A DNA stretch of 64,000 nucleotides, from NCBI RefSeq assembly GCF_001262605.1, contig NZ_LGTC01000001.1, positions 4,040,001 to 4,104,000 of the forward strand. The letters are read 5' to 3'. The notes under the pieces are model-generated. The model was not told the origin of the DNA. It searched no databases and saw only the letters and a list, made by a program, of their open reading frames with translations. The position numbers and the translations under genes are program-made. Shown here one piece after another: positions 1-10,241 of this stretch (positions are counted from its first letter, which is position 1; each line of letters begins with the position of its first letter). This DNA comes from Pseudobacteroides cellulosolvens ATCC 35603 = DSM 2933. Lineage in GTDB: Bacteria; Bacillota; Clostridia; Acetivibrionales; DSM-2933.

Positions 1-1
1 T

Positions 2-1402
2 ATGGAGGAAAAAATAATCAAGGCCTTTGATACCTTCGATATTAGTGAAACAGATAGGCTCCTTGAAGGTAATATAGAAATAAAGATAGATCCTGTTATA
101 TTAAAAAGAATAAAAATATCTACTTATGAAAAGGCAGGTATCAATAAGAAAAAAATCGTACCCAAAAAGAAGCTTCTATTAGCTGCAGCAGTATGTGCAC
201 TTCTTCTTACATGTATGTTTGCAATCGGTATAGGAAATGTTGCTGATGCGTTCACAAGGTTCTTTGGATTTGCTCCTGGTTATGGTATTCTCGAAAACAA
301 CCAGAGTATAGAATATATAATTGAGAGCCAGAACATAAAAGCAGAGGATGAAGAAGTAGCTATTACCATAAAAACTGCTGTAGCATCTAAAGATAATATA
401 AGTGTTTATGTTGAACTGAAAAGAAAGAATTTTACTGAGGCTGATTTAATAAAACTAAAAAAGTTAGAAATGGATAATCTCAAAAAAGAAGAATCTTATA
501 ACTTGAAACCGTCCCTTATTTTGTATGCAGGTGATAAAGCTTATGCATCTGATTCAGGGATATATAGCAGTGGAGGTAAAGTTGATGATGCAAATGTCAG
601 TTTCACTGTTGACCCTTCAGATATAAATACTGATATAACCTATAAAATAGTGTACAATAACAATAAAGCGATTCCAAGCTTTAAACTTAAAAAGATAAGT
701 ATCTTTAATACGTTAGATGAAATAGGATCTACACAAACCCATAACAATATTTCAATTACAGCTATAACAACTAAAAAAGACGGGCAGATTCAGGTGGACC
801 TATACCCTATAAATAAAAGTAAATACAGAATAAAGTCATTTACAAAGGACCTATATAAAGGCTATGGAGATAGAGATCTCAAATTACAGACAAATAAAGA
901 ATTAAAAAGTTATTCTTCATCGGGCAATTGGTTAGGGTCAGCCTTTAGTATACCTTTCAACATTTTGCCAGATGAAAAAGCATTATTTATAAAAATTCCG
1001 TACTTAATTGTAACTACTAATGAGAGTAATATTATAAACATTAAAATTCCCGAACTTGGGAAGAAAATTTATTTAAATAAAGAAGTCAAATTCAGGGATT
1101 CAATAATGATTATAACTGATGTGGAGAAGATAAAAGAACAAAATCGTGAAAACGAGAATCTTAAGATAAATTTAAAATATAAAAACTTTGATAAAAACAA
1201 GATTATATTTAATGCCAGATTTGGAAAGCTAGATTTTTGGGGAAATCCTAAAGGTGGTGGATATTCTTTTACCAATTATGGCGATCATGTAAGTGCAATA
1301 AATCTGTATCTTGATAGAGATGATGGTGATAGTGTAAAACTTAAAATTGATCAGCCTGAATATTATCTCCTTAGCGAATACAATATAAAAATTAAGGAAT
1401 GA
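2..1402 (+). CDS. DUF4179-like membrane protein, probable anti-sigma-factor type (466 aa)
   Basis: The protein has a cytoplasmic N-terminus of about 55 residues, one membrane segment (about residues 57-77, after a KKK stretch) and a large extracytoplasmic C-terminal part of about 385 residues. The block just after the membrane segment (VADAFTRFFGF, then a stretch on effects under test conditions such as VAITIKTAVASKDNISVYVE) resembles the DUF4179 domain, found in Firmicutes proteins encoded next to ECF sigma factors and thought to act as anti-sigma factors. The gene starts at the second base of the window, so the partner sigma gene and possibly a few codons lie outside. The family call comes from sequence feel alone, and no sigma-binding motif was seen. 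Confidence 0.6.
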   Translation: MEEKIIKAFDTFDISETDRLLEGNIEIKIDPVILKRIKISTYEKAGINKKKIVPKKKLLLAAAVCALLLTCMFAIGIGNVADAFTRFFGFAPGYGILENNQSIEYIIESQNIKAEDEEVAITIKTAVASKDNISVYVELKRKNFTEADLIKLKKLEMDNLKKEESYNLKPSLILYAGDKAYASDSGIYSSGGKVDDANVSFTVDPSDINTDITYKIVYNNNKAIPSFKLKKISIFNTLDEIGSTQTHNNISITAITTKKDGQIQVDLYPINKSKYRIKSFTKDLYKGYGDRDLKLQTNKELKSYSSSGNWLGSAFSIPFNILPDEKALFIKIPYLIVTTNESNIINIKIPELGKKIYLNKEVKFRDSIMIITDVEKIKEQNRENENLKINLKYKNFDKNKIIFNARFGKLDFWGNPKGGGYSFTNYGDHVSAINLYLDRDDGDSVKLKIDQPEYYLLSEYNIKIKE

Positions 1403-1506
1403 CAAACTTGCCTGATATATAGTATTATTTCCTATCGCATGCAGATAATAAATCATAGATTTATATGCTATAAAAAAATTCAACACTAAAGAAAAAGAGT
1501 GATACT

Positions 1507-2139
1507 ATGTTTAATAATAGAAAGGATGCAGGAAAAAAGCTGGCTTTAAAATTGGAAAAATATAAGGATGATGATGTTATTGTTCTGGCAGTTCCAAGAG
1601 GTGGTATCGTAATTGCTCTGGATACCATTAAAAAATACGGCTTTAAATGGGACCTTGCAATATCAAGAAAAATAGGGGCTCCAAGCAATAAGGAAATGGC
1701 AATTGGTGCAGTTTCAGCTGATGGAAGCTATTTTGTCAACAAAGAGTATGTTGATATTTTTGATGTGTCAAAAAATTATATAGATGGGGAAATCGCTCAA
1801 GAAACAAATGAAATTAAAAGAAGAATGAAGGAATACAGAGGAGACGATTCCTTACCCGATGTAAAAAATAAAACAGTAATTATTATGGATGATGGTATTG
1901 CTACGGGATATACAATACTGGCTACTGTGAAATCAGTTAAAAAACAAGGTGCAGTAAAAACAGTTCTGGCTGTGCCCGTCGGCCCTAATGAAACTATCGA
2001 GGAACTTCAAAGTATCTTTGATGATGTTATATGCCTTGAGGTACCTAAAGGCTTTATTTCGGTTGGGATGTATTATATGAATTTTGACCAGGTTTCAGAC
2101 GAAGAAGTATTTAAGATTATGAAGGAGCTGAGGAGCTAA
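1507..2139 (+). CDS. Phosphoribosyltransferase-domain protein (210 aa)
   Basis: This is a type I phosphoribosyltransferase fold. The PRPP-binding loop is clear near residue 125 (VIIMDDGIATGYT) and the N-terminal VLAVPRGGI motif is typical of stand-alone PRTase proteins of 200-230 residues often annotated 'putative phosphoribosyltransferase'. The substrate base cannot be told from the sequence. A ribosome site (GAAAAAGAG) lies shortly before the ATG. The HAD phosphatase gene starts 3 bases after its stop, so the two are probably cotranscribed. Confidence 0.85.
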   Translation: MFNNRKDAGKKLALKLEKYKDDDVIVLAVPRGGIVIALDTIKKYGFKWDLAISRKIGAPSNKEMAIGAVSADGSYFVNKEYVDIFDVSKNYIDGEIAQETNEIKRRMKEYRGDDSLPDVKNKTVIIMDDGIATGYTILATVKSVKKQGAVKTVLAVPVGPNETIEELQSIFDDVICLEVPKGFISVGMYYMNFDQVSDEEVFKIMKELRS

Positions 2140-2142
2140 AAT

Positions 2143-2949
2143 ATGAACTATAAGCTGGTTGCAGTTGATTTGGACGGGACACTGCTTACACCTGAGCTTG
2201 ATATATCAGATGAAACTATTGATGCCATAAGAAAAGTTACGCATAAAAATGTTATGGTAACATTGTCTACGGGCAGAATGTTCCTTGCCGCAATTCCACT
2301 TGCACATGAGCTTGAACTCGATGTTCCGATTATAACGTGTAATGGAGCATTAACAAAGTGCTCCAGGACCGGCAAGGTATTTGATAAAAAGATCATACCC
2401 AAACAGCATTACTCCCAAATCATAAAATATTGCCAAAATAATGGATTATCCACAAGTGTCTATAGTGATGATGAGATATTTACTCATGAAAACAGTGCAA
2501 ATATGGATATACATAGAGAAATGGATATAGCTAAACCTCGGATTATAAGCGATATGGAATCTTTGAATGGTGAGTCAGTGATAAAAATATTATTTAATTG
2601 CAATAAGAAATCCAAGCTTAATCATCATTCGGAAGAGTTGTACAATGCTTTTAAAAATAAGCTTACTTTCTATTTCTCCCTGCCATATTTTGTTGAAATA
2701 GTGAATAAAGATGCCAATAAACGTACCGCTCTAGAAAACCTTTGTGCTAAGTTGAATATTTCCAGGAAAGAAATCATAGCAATTGGCGATAATTTCAATG
2801 ACCTGGAAATGATCCGTTTTGCCGGCTTAGGAGTAGCAATGGGTAATGCACCTGATTATTTAAAACAAGAAGCGGATTTTGTTACACACTCAAATGATGA
2901 AGATGGAGTACGATATGTTTTGGAAAAGTTTGTTCTAAAAAACAACTAA
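2143..2949 (+). CDS. Cof-type HAD-IIB family phosphatase (268 aa)
   Basis: A HAD superfamily hydrolase of the Cof/YidA (IIB) type. Motif I is DLDGTLL at residues 9-15, motif II is the STGR segment around residue 43, and motif IV is GDNFNDLEMI near residue 225. The length matches the family (about 260-280 aa). Members dephosphorylate sugar phosphates or cofactors such as FMN and PLP precursors in the cytoplasm; the substrate here is unknown. It starts 3 bases after the PRTase gene, with the ribosome site GGAG inside the end of that gene. Confidence 0.9.
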   Translation: MNYKLVAVDLDGTLLTPELDISDETIDAIRKVTHKNVMVTLSTGRMFLAAIPLAHELELDVPIITCNGALTKCSRTGKVFDKKIIPKQHYSQIIKYCQNNGLSTSVYSDDEIFTHENSANMDIHREMDIAKPRIISDMESLNGESVIKILFNCNKKSKLNHHSEELYNAFKNKLTFYFSLPYFVEIVNKDANKRTALENLCAKLNISRKEIIAIGDNFNDLEMIRFAGLGVAMGNAPDYLKQEADFVTHSNDEDGVRYVLEKFVLKNN

Positions 2950-2973
2950 ATAAATATATTTAGGGCCATTATT

Positions 2974-3105
2974 GGATATCAGAGAGAACTGTACCGATTC
3001 CGACCTTTTCCAAGATTTTATGGACGTATAATATTACCAGTACAAAAAATATCAGTGCGATAATTAAGGAAAATATTTTACAAAAATTAAAAACTAAAAA
3101 TACAG
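2974..3105 (-). other. Short hydrophobic open stretch below the expansin gene
   Basis: On the minus strand a frame stays open from the end of the expansin gene to a stop near 2974. It encodes a strongly hydrophobic segment (FSLIIALIFFVLVILY) followed by a short polar tail. No start codon or ribosome site fits. It may be the remnant of a membrane-protein C-terminus or chance. No terminator is obvious here. Confidence 0.25.
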
Positions 3106-4317
3106 CTAATCAGGAAACTGTGTATTTCCAGGTATTATAAAGTTCCCTTCTGTTCCTTCCTCAGGAAGGGAATTGATAGTATCCAGAACAGTATATCCCC
3201 GAATATCGGTTATCCTAATTTTAGGAATTGTTGTCCCCATATTGGTGGCTATAAAATGATTCCATGGTGTCTTTTCCATGTTAATCCAGTTTCCATCCTG
3301 ATAGTATTCCATTTTCAGTACAGGGTAAATGTGATTTCTTACTTGAATCGCAGCCCAGTGTGGACTGCTGCCCTCCTTGATATGGTAAGAAAAGTTGCCC
3401 GTAATGGGTGCTTTTATTATATGCCACTTGATATCTATTTTACCATCAGCCATATTTCCAATTTTTCCAAAAGAAATAGGACTAAGGTCACATGCTCCGT
3501 CAGCACCTTCAGGATACAAATCAACTACATAGACAATGGTGCTTCCTTTAGGTCCTGTTACTTCCAGATATGCCCCCGCCAGGGCTGATTTAACACCATA
3601 ACTGTTATAATCGGTAGGATTTAATGCAGTAATCTCCATATCAGAAGGTATTGGATCCAAATTGGCACAACCTCCGGTATACCCTGAACCGGTGAAGGTA
3701 GCATAACTTGAATGTTCCCTCTCCCAATAGGGATAAGGATTTTCAGTTTCAGGTATGGTAACTGTTTTTATTTCAACTTCCGGATAGTCAGCAGGTGTTT
3801 TATTGAAGTGTGCCGCCATAATTATCAAATCAGACATATTTATGATACCATCTTTATTAAGATCATAGTGTTCCACAAAGCTCTTATCGGTTTTTATAGA
3901 ATTAAAGGACAATGCAAGCAGAAGTACATCGGCCATATTAATAGACCCATCCTGCTGCAAGTCCCCTGCCCAAATCAGTATTTTTGAACTTTCAGTACCT
4001 ATTTGTACATTACCCTTTATCGGTACATTTTTAATCTCCCTATGTAAGTAACCCTTCTTACTTATCTTAATGGTGCAAAAAGTGTTTTCAGGTATATTGG
4101 AAATTTTAAAATACCCTTTTGCATCTGTAATTGAATTATCTATGCCGGATACTTCTACAGCAATTCCTTCATTCGATTTGGAATTTGCATCAGCTGACAA
4201 GTAGCCTGATATAGAGTATTTTGTGCCTTCAATTGCGTATACTTTCGGTACTTTGACTTGGAATGCAAGTATTATTGGAATCAATATTGCAATGGTCATT
4301 AACCTTTTTCCCCTCAT
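3106..4317 (-). CDS. Dockerin-bearing expansin (EXLX1-like), 403 aa
   Basis: Secreted, non-hydrolytic cell-wall-loosening protein attached to a cellulosome. Order: signal peptide (1-28), X-module-like beta domain (about 33-115, GYLSAD... ISKKGYLHREI), dockerin with two calcium repeats (GDLQQDGSINMADV and YDLNKDGIINMSDL, about 118-172), then an expansin two-domain unit (about 198-403) close to Bacillus subtilis EXLX1. The expansin D1 acidic site is kept: YATFTGSGYTGG, VDLYPEGADGACDLSP. In D2 the EXLX1 aromatic surface is changed: the first Trp of the Trp-Trp pair is His (SSPHWAAIQV) and the third aromatic residue is Trp in place of Tyr (TPWNHF). A strong GGGGGG ribosome site precedes the ATG. 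Residue comparison with EXLX1 is from memory. Confidence 0.92.
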   Translation of the reverse strand: MRGKRLMTIAILIPIILAFQVKVPKVYAIEGTKYSISGYLSADANSKSNEGIAVEVSGIDNSITDAKGYFKISNIPENTFCTIKISKKGYLHREIKNVPIKGNVQIGTESSKILIWAGDLQQDGSINMADVLLLALSFNSIKTDKSFVEHYDLNKDGIINMSDLIIMAAHFNKTPADYPEVEIKTVTIPETENPYPYWEREHSSYATFTGSGYTGGCANLDPIPSDMEITALNPTDYNSYGVKSALAGAYLEVTGPKGSTIVYVVDLYPEGADGACDLSPISFGKIGNMADGKIDIKWHIIKAPITGNFSYHIKEGSSPHWAAIQVRNHIYPVLKMEYYQDGNWINMEKTPWNHFIATNMGTTIPKIRITDIRGYTVLDTINSLPEEGTEGNFIIPGNTQFPD

Positions 4318-4521
4318 TTCAATTCCCCCCCTACCTTCATCACTATCGCCAATATCTAATATATATAATATTTTATTATATTAAAAGGAAATAGTAAAAC
4401 CATAATTTGGGGACATGCTTGATTATTCTGCAAAACATTTATATAATATAATCATCATCTGTAAACCAATATTAACATTTAATCTAAATAAAGATTTACA
4501 CACAGAAAAGAGGTCTGGATT
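4318..4521. promoter_or_regulatory. Divergent promoter region between two dockerin genes
   Basis: A 204-base intergenic region between the divergent expansin and X-dockerin genes. A good sigma-A promoter for the rightward gene is visible: TTGATT at 4419-4424, a 17-base spacer, TATAAT at 4442-4447, leaving a leader of about 70 bases. No equally clear promoter is seen for the leftward gene, although the region is AT-rich. Confidence 0.6.
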
Positions 4522-5835
4522 ATGAGTCTAAAAATCATATTTAAAAAAATCGTTACTCTTTTATCTATTACTATGATGTTATCAATACCTGTCTATGTTC
4601 TAGGTGAAGATAATACATCAACAGCTAAAATTACAACTGTAATCACATGGACAAACCCAACCGATAAGCCATTTGGACCTACACTAGGCGGACCTCATGA
4701 ACTTTCAATATCGTTGACGGATGCTAATGGAAATCCCCTGACTGACAAAAGCATATCGTGGGAAACATTCGGAGCCAATCTATCTCAAAAAACGACCTTA
4801 ACTGATCAAAATGGAGTTTCAAAAAATAATCTTTTCCTATACCATAGAGACGTAAGTGAGACCTATACTCTCAGCATATCCATTAGATTTGAGGGGGATG
4901 ATATTTATGGAAGGTCAAGTTATGACATCAAATTAAAGTGTTATGACATTGGGCCTCCAACACCTACCCCAATGCCAAAACCTTCTGCCAAAATTACTCC
5001 AGGTCCTGAGATACTTGATAATATTCATTCAATTTTAGGTTTTGTATCTTTTGAAGAGGGTAACGGTAAAGGCTCAATTTCGCTCTCCGACTTTGACGTT
5101 AACATACTCGGTACAAGCAACAGCACTAAAACTCAAGAGAATGGTTATTTCTGTTTGGATGATGTTTATACAGCCGGACTACTCCGAATCAGCAAGCCAG
5201 GTTTTATTTCAAGGGAAGTCCAGCTTGAGAACTTTTTGTCTAGGGAATCTATCCCAAAAGATTTCCCGAGCAGAGGTAGAAGTGTTAAGCTCTTTGCCGG
5301 GGACATAAATCAGGATAATACCATAAATATGAATGATATAATTGAGTTAGCTAAATGTTTTGGCTCTAGTAATGAAAATGATTTATATAATGAAGTATGT
5401 GATTTTAATAAAGATCAAGTTGTCAATTTTTCCGATGTAATAATAGTCGCTAAAAATTTCAACAAAACCTCGTCAGATTACATGAATCTTAGCCCAAATT
5501 TTTCAGATAGCTATTATTGGCTTGATTTCAGATATGAACCTGTAAAAATTAATCCTGAAAGTGTTACTCTTAAAGCTTACATATATCAAAACAAGGGAAT
5601 TAATGCAGTTGCCCCTGTATGGATTGAATATTGGAATGCATCAGACTATAAAGTTGTTATGACAAGCTCAGACATGCTTTTTAGCTCTTCTGATTATATT
5701 GAACGGACATTAACAGGTCTAAAACCTGGAACAACTTACTGGTATCAGGTTAGATCTGTTGTAACAAGTGGAATATCCAGTTTCACTACTATGTCAAGTG
5801 ATTTTCAATCGGAGGAAGCCAATTTTAAATACTGA
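4522..5835 (+). CDS. Secreted X-module/dockerin protein with Ig-like and FN3-like domains (437 aa)
   Basis: Signal peptide (1-28), an Ig-like domain (about 38-148, with LTDANGNPLTDKSISWE), a Pro/Thr linker (PPTPTPMPKP), an X-module (about 170-245; ISKPGFISREV matches the X-module hallmark), a dockerin (about 250-322; GDINQDNTINMNDI and CDFNKDQVVNFSDV) and a C-terminal beta domain (about 330-437) resembling fibronectin type III (LKPGTTYWYQVRSV). The X-module before the dockerin recalls the XDoc dyad of C. thermocellum CipA. No catalytic module is present, so a structural or binding role in the cellulosome is likely. The promoter at 4419-4447 and ribosome site AGAGG fit this start. Confidence 0.85.
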   Translation: MSLKIIFKKIVTLLSITMMLSIPVYVLGEDNTSTAKITTVITWTNPTDKPFGPTLGGPHELSISLTDANGNPLTDKSISWETFGANLSQKTTLTDQNGVSKNNLFLYHRDVSETYTLSISIRFEGDDIYGRSSYDIKLKCYDIGPPTPTPMPKPSAKITPGPEILDNIHSILGFVSFEEGNGKGSISLSDFDVNILGTSNSTKTQENGYFCLDDVYTAGLLRISKPGFISREVQLENFLSRESIPKDFPSRGRSVKLFAGDINQDNTINMNDIIELAKCFGSSNENDLYNEVCDFNKDQVVNFSDVIIVAKNFNKTSSDYMNLSPNFSDSYYWLDFRYEPVKINPESVTLKAYIYQNKGINAVAPVWIEYWNASDYKVVMTSSDMLFSSSDYIERTLTGLKPGTTYWYQVRSVVTSGISSFTTMSSDFQSEEANFKY

Positions 5836-5968
5836 CCTGTTAATTTACTAAAGTTAATTCATAAACCAATAAAAGTAAGATATGAGACCTTTTTTAGGCC
5901 ATGCCTCCAAAAAATCCTATTGAGCTTATCTAAAGGCTAATTTTACAATTTAATGAGTAACTGTAACA

Positions 5969-8900
5969 GGAGAAATTATTGACAGCAACAATAAAGAAAA
6001 TGTAAATATAATTATGAAAAGTGTTTCAAAAGATTTAATAACTGATGCAGAGAATGCATTAATACCAAGTTAAAGGATTGTAGCATCCAGCAATTCTAAA
6101 TTAAAAATTGATGGATATAAGTGGTTTCAAATAACTGATGGCAAATTTACAGTTGTTATTGACACTTCAATAATGAAAAGCGGAACATATACTTTGGTTG
6201 CTGAGATGTAGCGTCAAGTAATGTGTAGCATCGATGGATAAATATTCAATGAAAACGGCACATTGAATGCGTCTATTGATGTTACTCCAGATCCGTCTAC
6301 AGTTGAGGATTATTATGAATACTCCAGTGAAGAGTATAAGGTTGGCAATAATGTAGTTATATACGAGTTTCTAAACAATGAAATGAAAAAAGTTACAAAC
6401 TTAGCTGCATCAGTATCCTCCTATGGTACAGAATTATTTGAAAAAGCTGATGTTTTCAACACCTTTATTATTAAGCTAATGAATAGAGGTACAGATGATA
6501 AGCTTAACTACATATGGAACAAATTGCCTAAAAGCTTTTCAAACGATATTTCCGATCCAGATAAGGACAAATTCGAAATTGTATCTAAATCATTAAATAC
6601 TTACATAATAAAAATCCTGACTTTTATAGCAGTACCATATTCAAACCAAGCGATCCCCAAATAACACAAGCCATAAACGCACTTTCAGGAAGAAGAAGCC
6701 CGGGTGTGGATTCAGTTGAAAACCGCAAGCTGAACAGGTTACTCCTTGAAGCATATTTTCCTCAAGACTTTTCAACAAACATCAAATGCAGCATTAACCT
6801 AAATTTCAAAAATACAACAAAAACAGCGGATGGCTATATGATGATTGCTATGTCGAAGGAGAAAACAAAGGCACTAGATATGTAAATCTCGGTAGTTTGA
6901 CTGAAACAACTTTAAACGGATATACCCTGTATACAAAAGCAGCAGATAATGGAAGTATATCTTTAAAGCCTGTAGAACTTAGAATTCGTATTGTACCATA
7001 TAAATTTATCGATCCTTCAAAAGGGTTTATTTATAATTATGGTATAGATTTATGGCCTCATGATTTTGATATTGAAAAAGAAGAATACAATATCGAGCTT
7101 GGTCCCATTTCTGATGAAGTGATCGTAAAGCTTGAGAAAAGGGATGCCTTTATGAATTGCTCTTTTTCAATGACAGTGCCACCAGGAGGTTTCATGGTAC
7201 CTGTTGAAGAATCGGCTGATATTACAATGCAGATTTCATTAGTTTATGATGTGACACTAAATGCTGAAGTAGATAGTGTTACTTCAAGAACAGTTACTGA
7301 AAATGGAGTATCCGCTGAAATGGAAAATGTTTCAGTATTATTTGAAAATAGTAAGGTTCAAATTCCAAAGGGTAGTTCAATTAGTTTTCCTTTCAAAATC
7401 ATTGCAAATATTGATGCTAATGAAGTTTCTTCCTATAAAATAGGCTTTGTGAAATTAAGATTGACTAATGCAAATAATCCTGATGATTTCAGAATTGTAT
7501 CAGTACCATACAATTTTACAATTTTACTGCCAAAAATTAACAATGTATATCCGGAAATTATTAATAGTACCACTGGTGGAATTATTGATATCTATCGAGA
7601 AAAATTTGTAAAGGGAGCAAAGGTATATCTAGGAACTACTCAACTGGCTATAATAGAAAACGAAAGCGGTATTGGCAGAATAGCAATAAGAGTTCCAGAA
7701 AACTTTAATCAAGGTCAATATGATCTAAAAGTTGAAGGTCCAGGAACTTAAACTACGGTTATATGGAAAAATAAAACAAATATTGTAACCCCTCATTACC
7801 AATGGATTTCAATAAGAGATACCGGAAAAATAAAAAGTGGAACATCCGGCAAATTCTATGTTTCATTTGACTCAAAAACAGGATATTTAGGAAAAGCATC
7901 TATACGAGTAAAAAGTATCCCCGCAGGTTGGGGCTTTATAACAAGCAAAACCACAATAGATATGAATGAAATAATTGAAATAACTGTTACAGTCCCTGCA
8001 GGTGAACCAGCAGGTAAAAATGAAATAGTTCTTGAAGGAACCGATTCTTCAAATAGCGGTTTTTCTGTTGTAGGCAAATTTAATGTAGAAGTTACCACCA
8101 CATCTTTAGCTCCAGTAATCTCACACATATCAAAAAATAAAGGGTATGCTGGAGTTGAAATTACTATCTGCGGTGAAGGCATTGAAACAACATCTGTTGC
8201 AGAAATTGTTTCAAAGGCAGGAGCTGCAGCAATGCTTGAAATTCTTCCATCAGACAGCAACTATTTAAGGGTACGCATACCTTCATCAGCAATATCAGGT
8301 AATCTGCGTATTAATAATTTGGGTATATATTCAAATACCCTTCCATTTACAGTTGTACCAACAGGAATTATAACCAATTTCAACGAATCTGCTATTTAAA
8401 TGGTATTGGTTCCTGGTGAGTCAAGAACTGTTAATTTTAAAAACAACAGTTATCCAATTAGTGTATCATCTGGAATGTATATAAAATCTGAACCTGATGA
8501 TACAACAGGAAATATTAAGTTTTCAGTTCCCAATAATACATTGCCCGGCACTTATGATGCAAATGTAAATATAAAATATCCAAATGCAATAGTACAAACT
8601 CCAGTAATAATATATGTCATAAATGAAGGCAAATCTAGCGAAGAATTGTCCAGACAGGTTATACTGGAAGGTAGAAATTTATCTATAAAAATTAAAGGAA
8701 ACAACATTAGTGCACTAAGTTTGGCAAGTCTTACAATAGATGGGACACCTCTTAGTGTTATTCCTCAAAGTACTCCAAATGGATGGCTTATTGATATTGG
8801 AATGGTAAATGACGGATCTATTATCTCCTACAAATTCAACCATACTGCATATGGTAACACTTATTTAACTCCTGAATATGACTATGTTGTAAATTATACC

Positions 8901-9752
8901 AATAAAAACAGCGATTCAGATATCTATGAAGTATGTCTTCTGGAAAACACAAGCGGTGATGTTACTTTAAGACTTGTGCCTAAAGCTCAATTTAACCCAT
9001 CTCAAATAGCTGTCACTTATAAGATAAACAATGGTGCAGACGCAACAGTAACTATGACAAAGATGGGCTCAAACTGGGAAATATCACTGGGTAAACTAAA
9101 TGATGATACTTATGTAAGCGGCCATTTTGTATATGGCAAAGGCACAGTAAGCATAACGTCTCCAAAATTCCTGCTGCATTATGACAGCACCTATCCATCA
9201 AATATAACAATACCGTGGACCATTGAAAGAAATGTTGATGGTGATGCAATAATTAGAATACCTTCTTCATGAATCATACTTGATGGAAATCCTATAACGC
9301 CCGAATCTTTAATAGCATCAGTCAGAATTGGCACAAGTGATACAATGAATATTAATTTTATACTCACAAGCTGAGTATATTCGGCTAATTTAGGAAGCAT
9401 CAGCAATGGAACACAAGTAACCCCAACATTTACACTTCTGGTGGATGGTAAAAAATACAAAAATACACAAAAATGGTGCAATAAAGCTGGAATGGAAAGC
9501 AGCCGCCAATCAAGGGGAGTAGTTCCAATGTCAAGACTATATGCAACAAGAGTAGAGATACCTTCAGGCGATGATTATGACGAAGATGCACCAAAGGGTA
9601 TGCCTAAAGTTCAGTATACAAATGAGGTCAACGAACTTACAACAAATCACCTAAAACCTGTCTTTAGAATTTTTAATACTTCATCAAAAAGCATTCCACT
9701 ATCTTATATTAAGTCCAAATATTGGTATACATTTGAAGCAGACACGATACCT
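5969..9752 (+). pseudogene. Decayed large surface protein with TIG domains and truncated CBM3
   Basis: A coding frame can be followed for about 3.8 kb through many lesions. In the first frame there are in-frame stops at 6071, 6209 and 6239. Frame changes occur near 6620-6650 and near 6838. The next frame is then open to the end except for stops at 7749, 8397, 9270 and 9372. Encoded segments include two IPT/TIG-like domains (about 7510-7750 and 8110-8370) and, at about 9598-9752, the N-terminal half of a family 3 carbohydrate-binding module (KVQYTNEV..TNHLKPVFRI..YWYTFEAD). The CBM3 is cut off where a fragment of another gene begins. The start of the gene is not recognisable. It was probably a cellulose-binding, cell-surface or cellulosomal protein. 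Confidence 0.8.
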
Positions 9753-9895
9753 ACAACGACTTTCACCTTATGTATGCAACTGGCTATAAGAAGAGTAGCT
9801 TCTCCCCCCTTAGTGCACCCAATTAACCCGACCACTTTGTTGTCAATGCCAAGCTGCTTTAACACCCAATTTATTGCTTGTTGAAGTATTCTATG
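9751..9895 (-). pseudogene. Fragment of an acyl-CoA thioester hydrolase/BAAT C-terminal family gene
   Basis: Read on the minus strand this stretch encodes about 48 residues including NWVLKQLGID, VVGLIGCTKGGEATLLIAS and KVKVVV. This matches the nucleophile-elbow region of the BAAT C-terminal alpha/beta-hydrolase family, where the usual motif is GxSKGxE (the Ser is Cys here). Nothing before or after belongs to the family. It abuts the truncated CBM3 at 9751, which marks a recombination junction. Confidence 0.6.
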
Positions 9896-10241
9896 TGAAT
9901 TTGCTCCAGAGTGCCAGGGAGGCCTTCAAGCAGAAGTATGCAAGAGATAGAAGTGCATACCCTTTTTCAAGTAAATATCCCTTTACACATTTTCAACACC
10001 CCTTTAAAAGCTTAATATTCTAGCGTCTTTATATTCAATTATGTCATATTTTATGCAAATATTAACCTCAAAAACAACTAATTTACCTTAAAAATCATAT
10101 TTAATGCAGTCAACCTTACTATAAGTAAAGGCGGAATGTTATGCCCTGTCAAACTTGTTCATGCATGCTCAAACCTTATACATATCCATTTGCATCGGAT
10201 CCGTATAATTTTATTAATCAACAATTCAAGTGTGCTTATAA
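9896..10241. other. Non-coding remnant DNA
   Basis: About 350 bases with no supported gene. A plus-strand reading frame of about 75 codons from 10141 has a weak AAAGGCGG site, but it runs into the opposite-strand gene, and its composition does not look protein-like. No convincing terminator or repeat was found. Confidence 0.4.

Noticed and set aside
5969-9884. Alternative genetic code or programmed readthrough
   Set aside because: Intact genes in the window end with all three normal stops, and the same stretch also carries frameshifts and a truncation.
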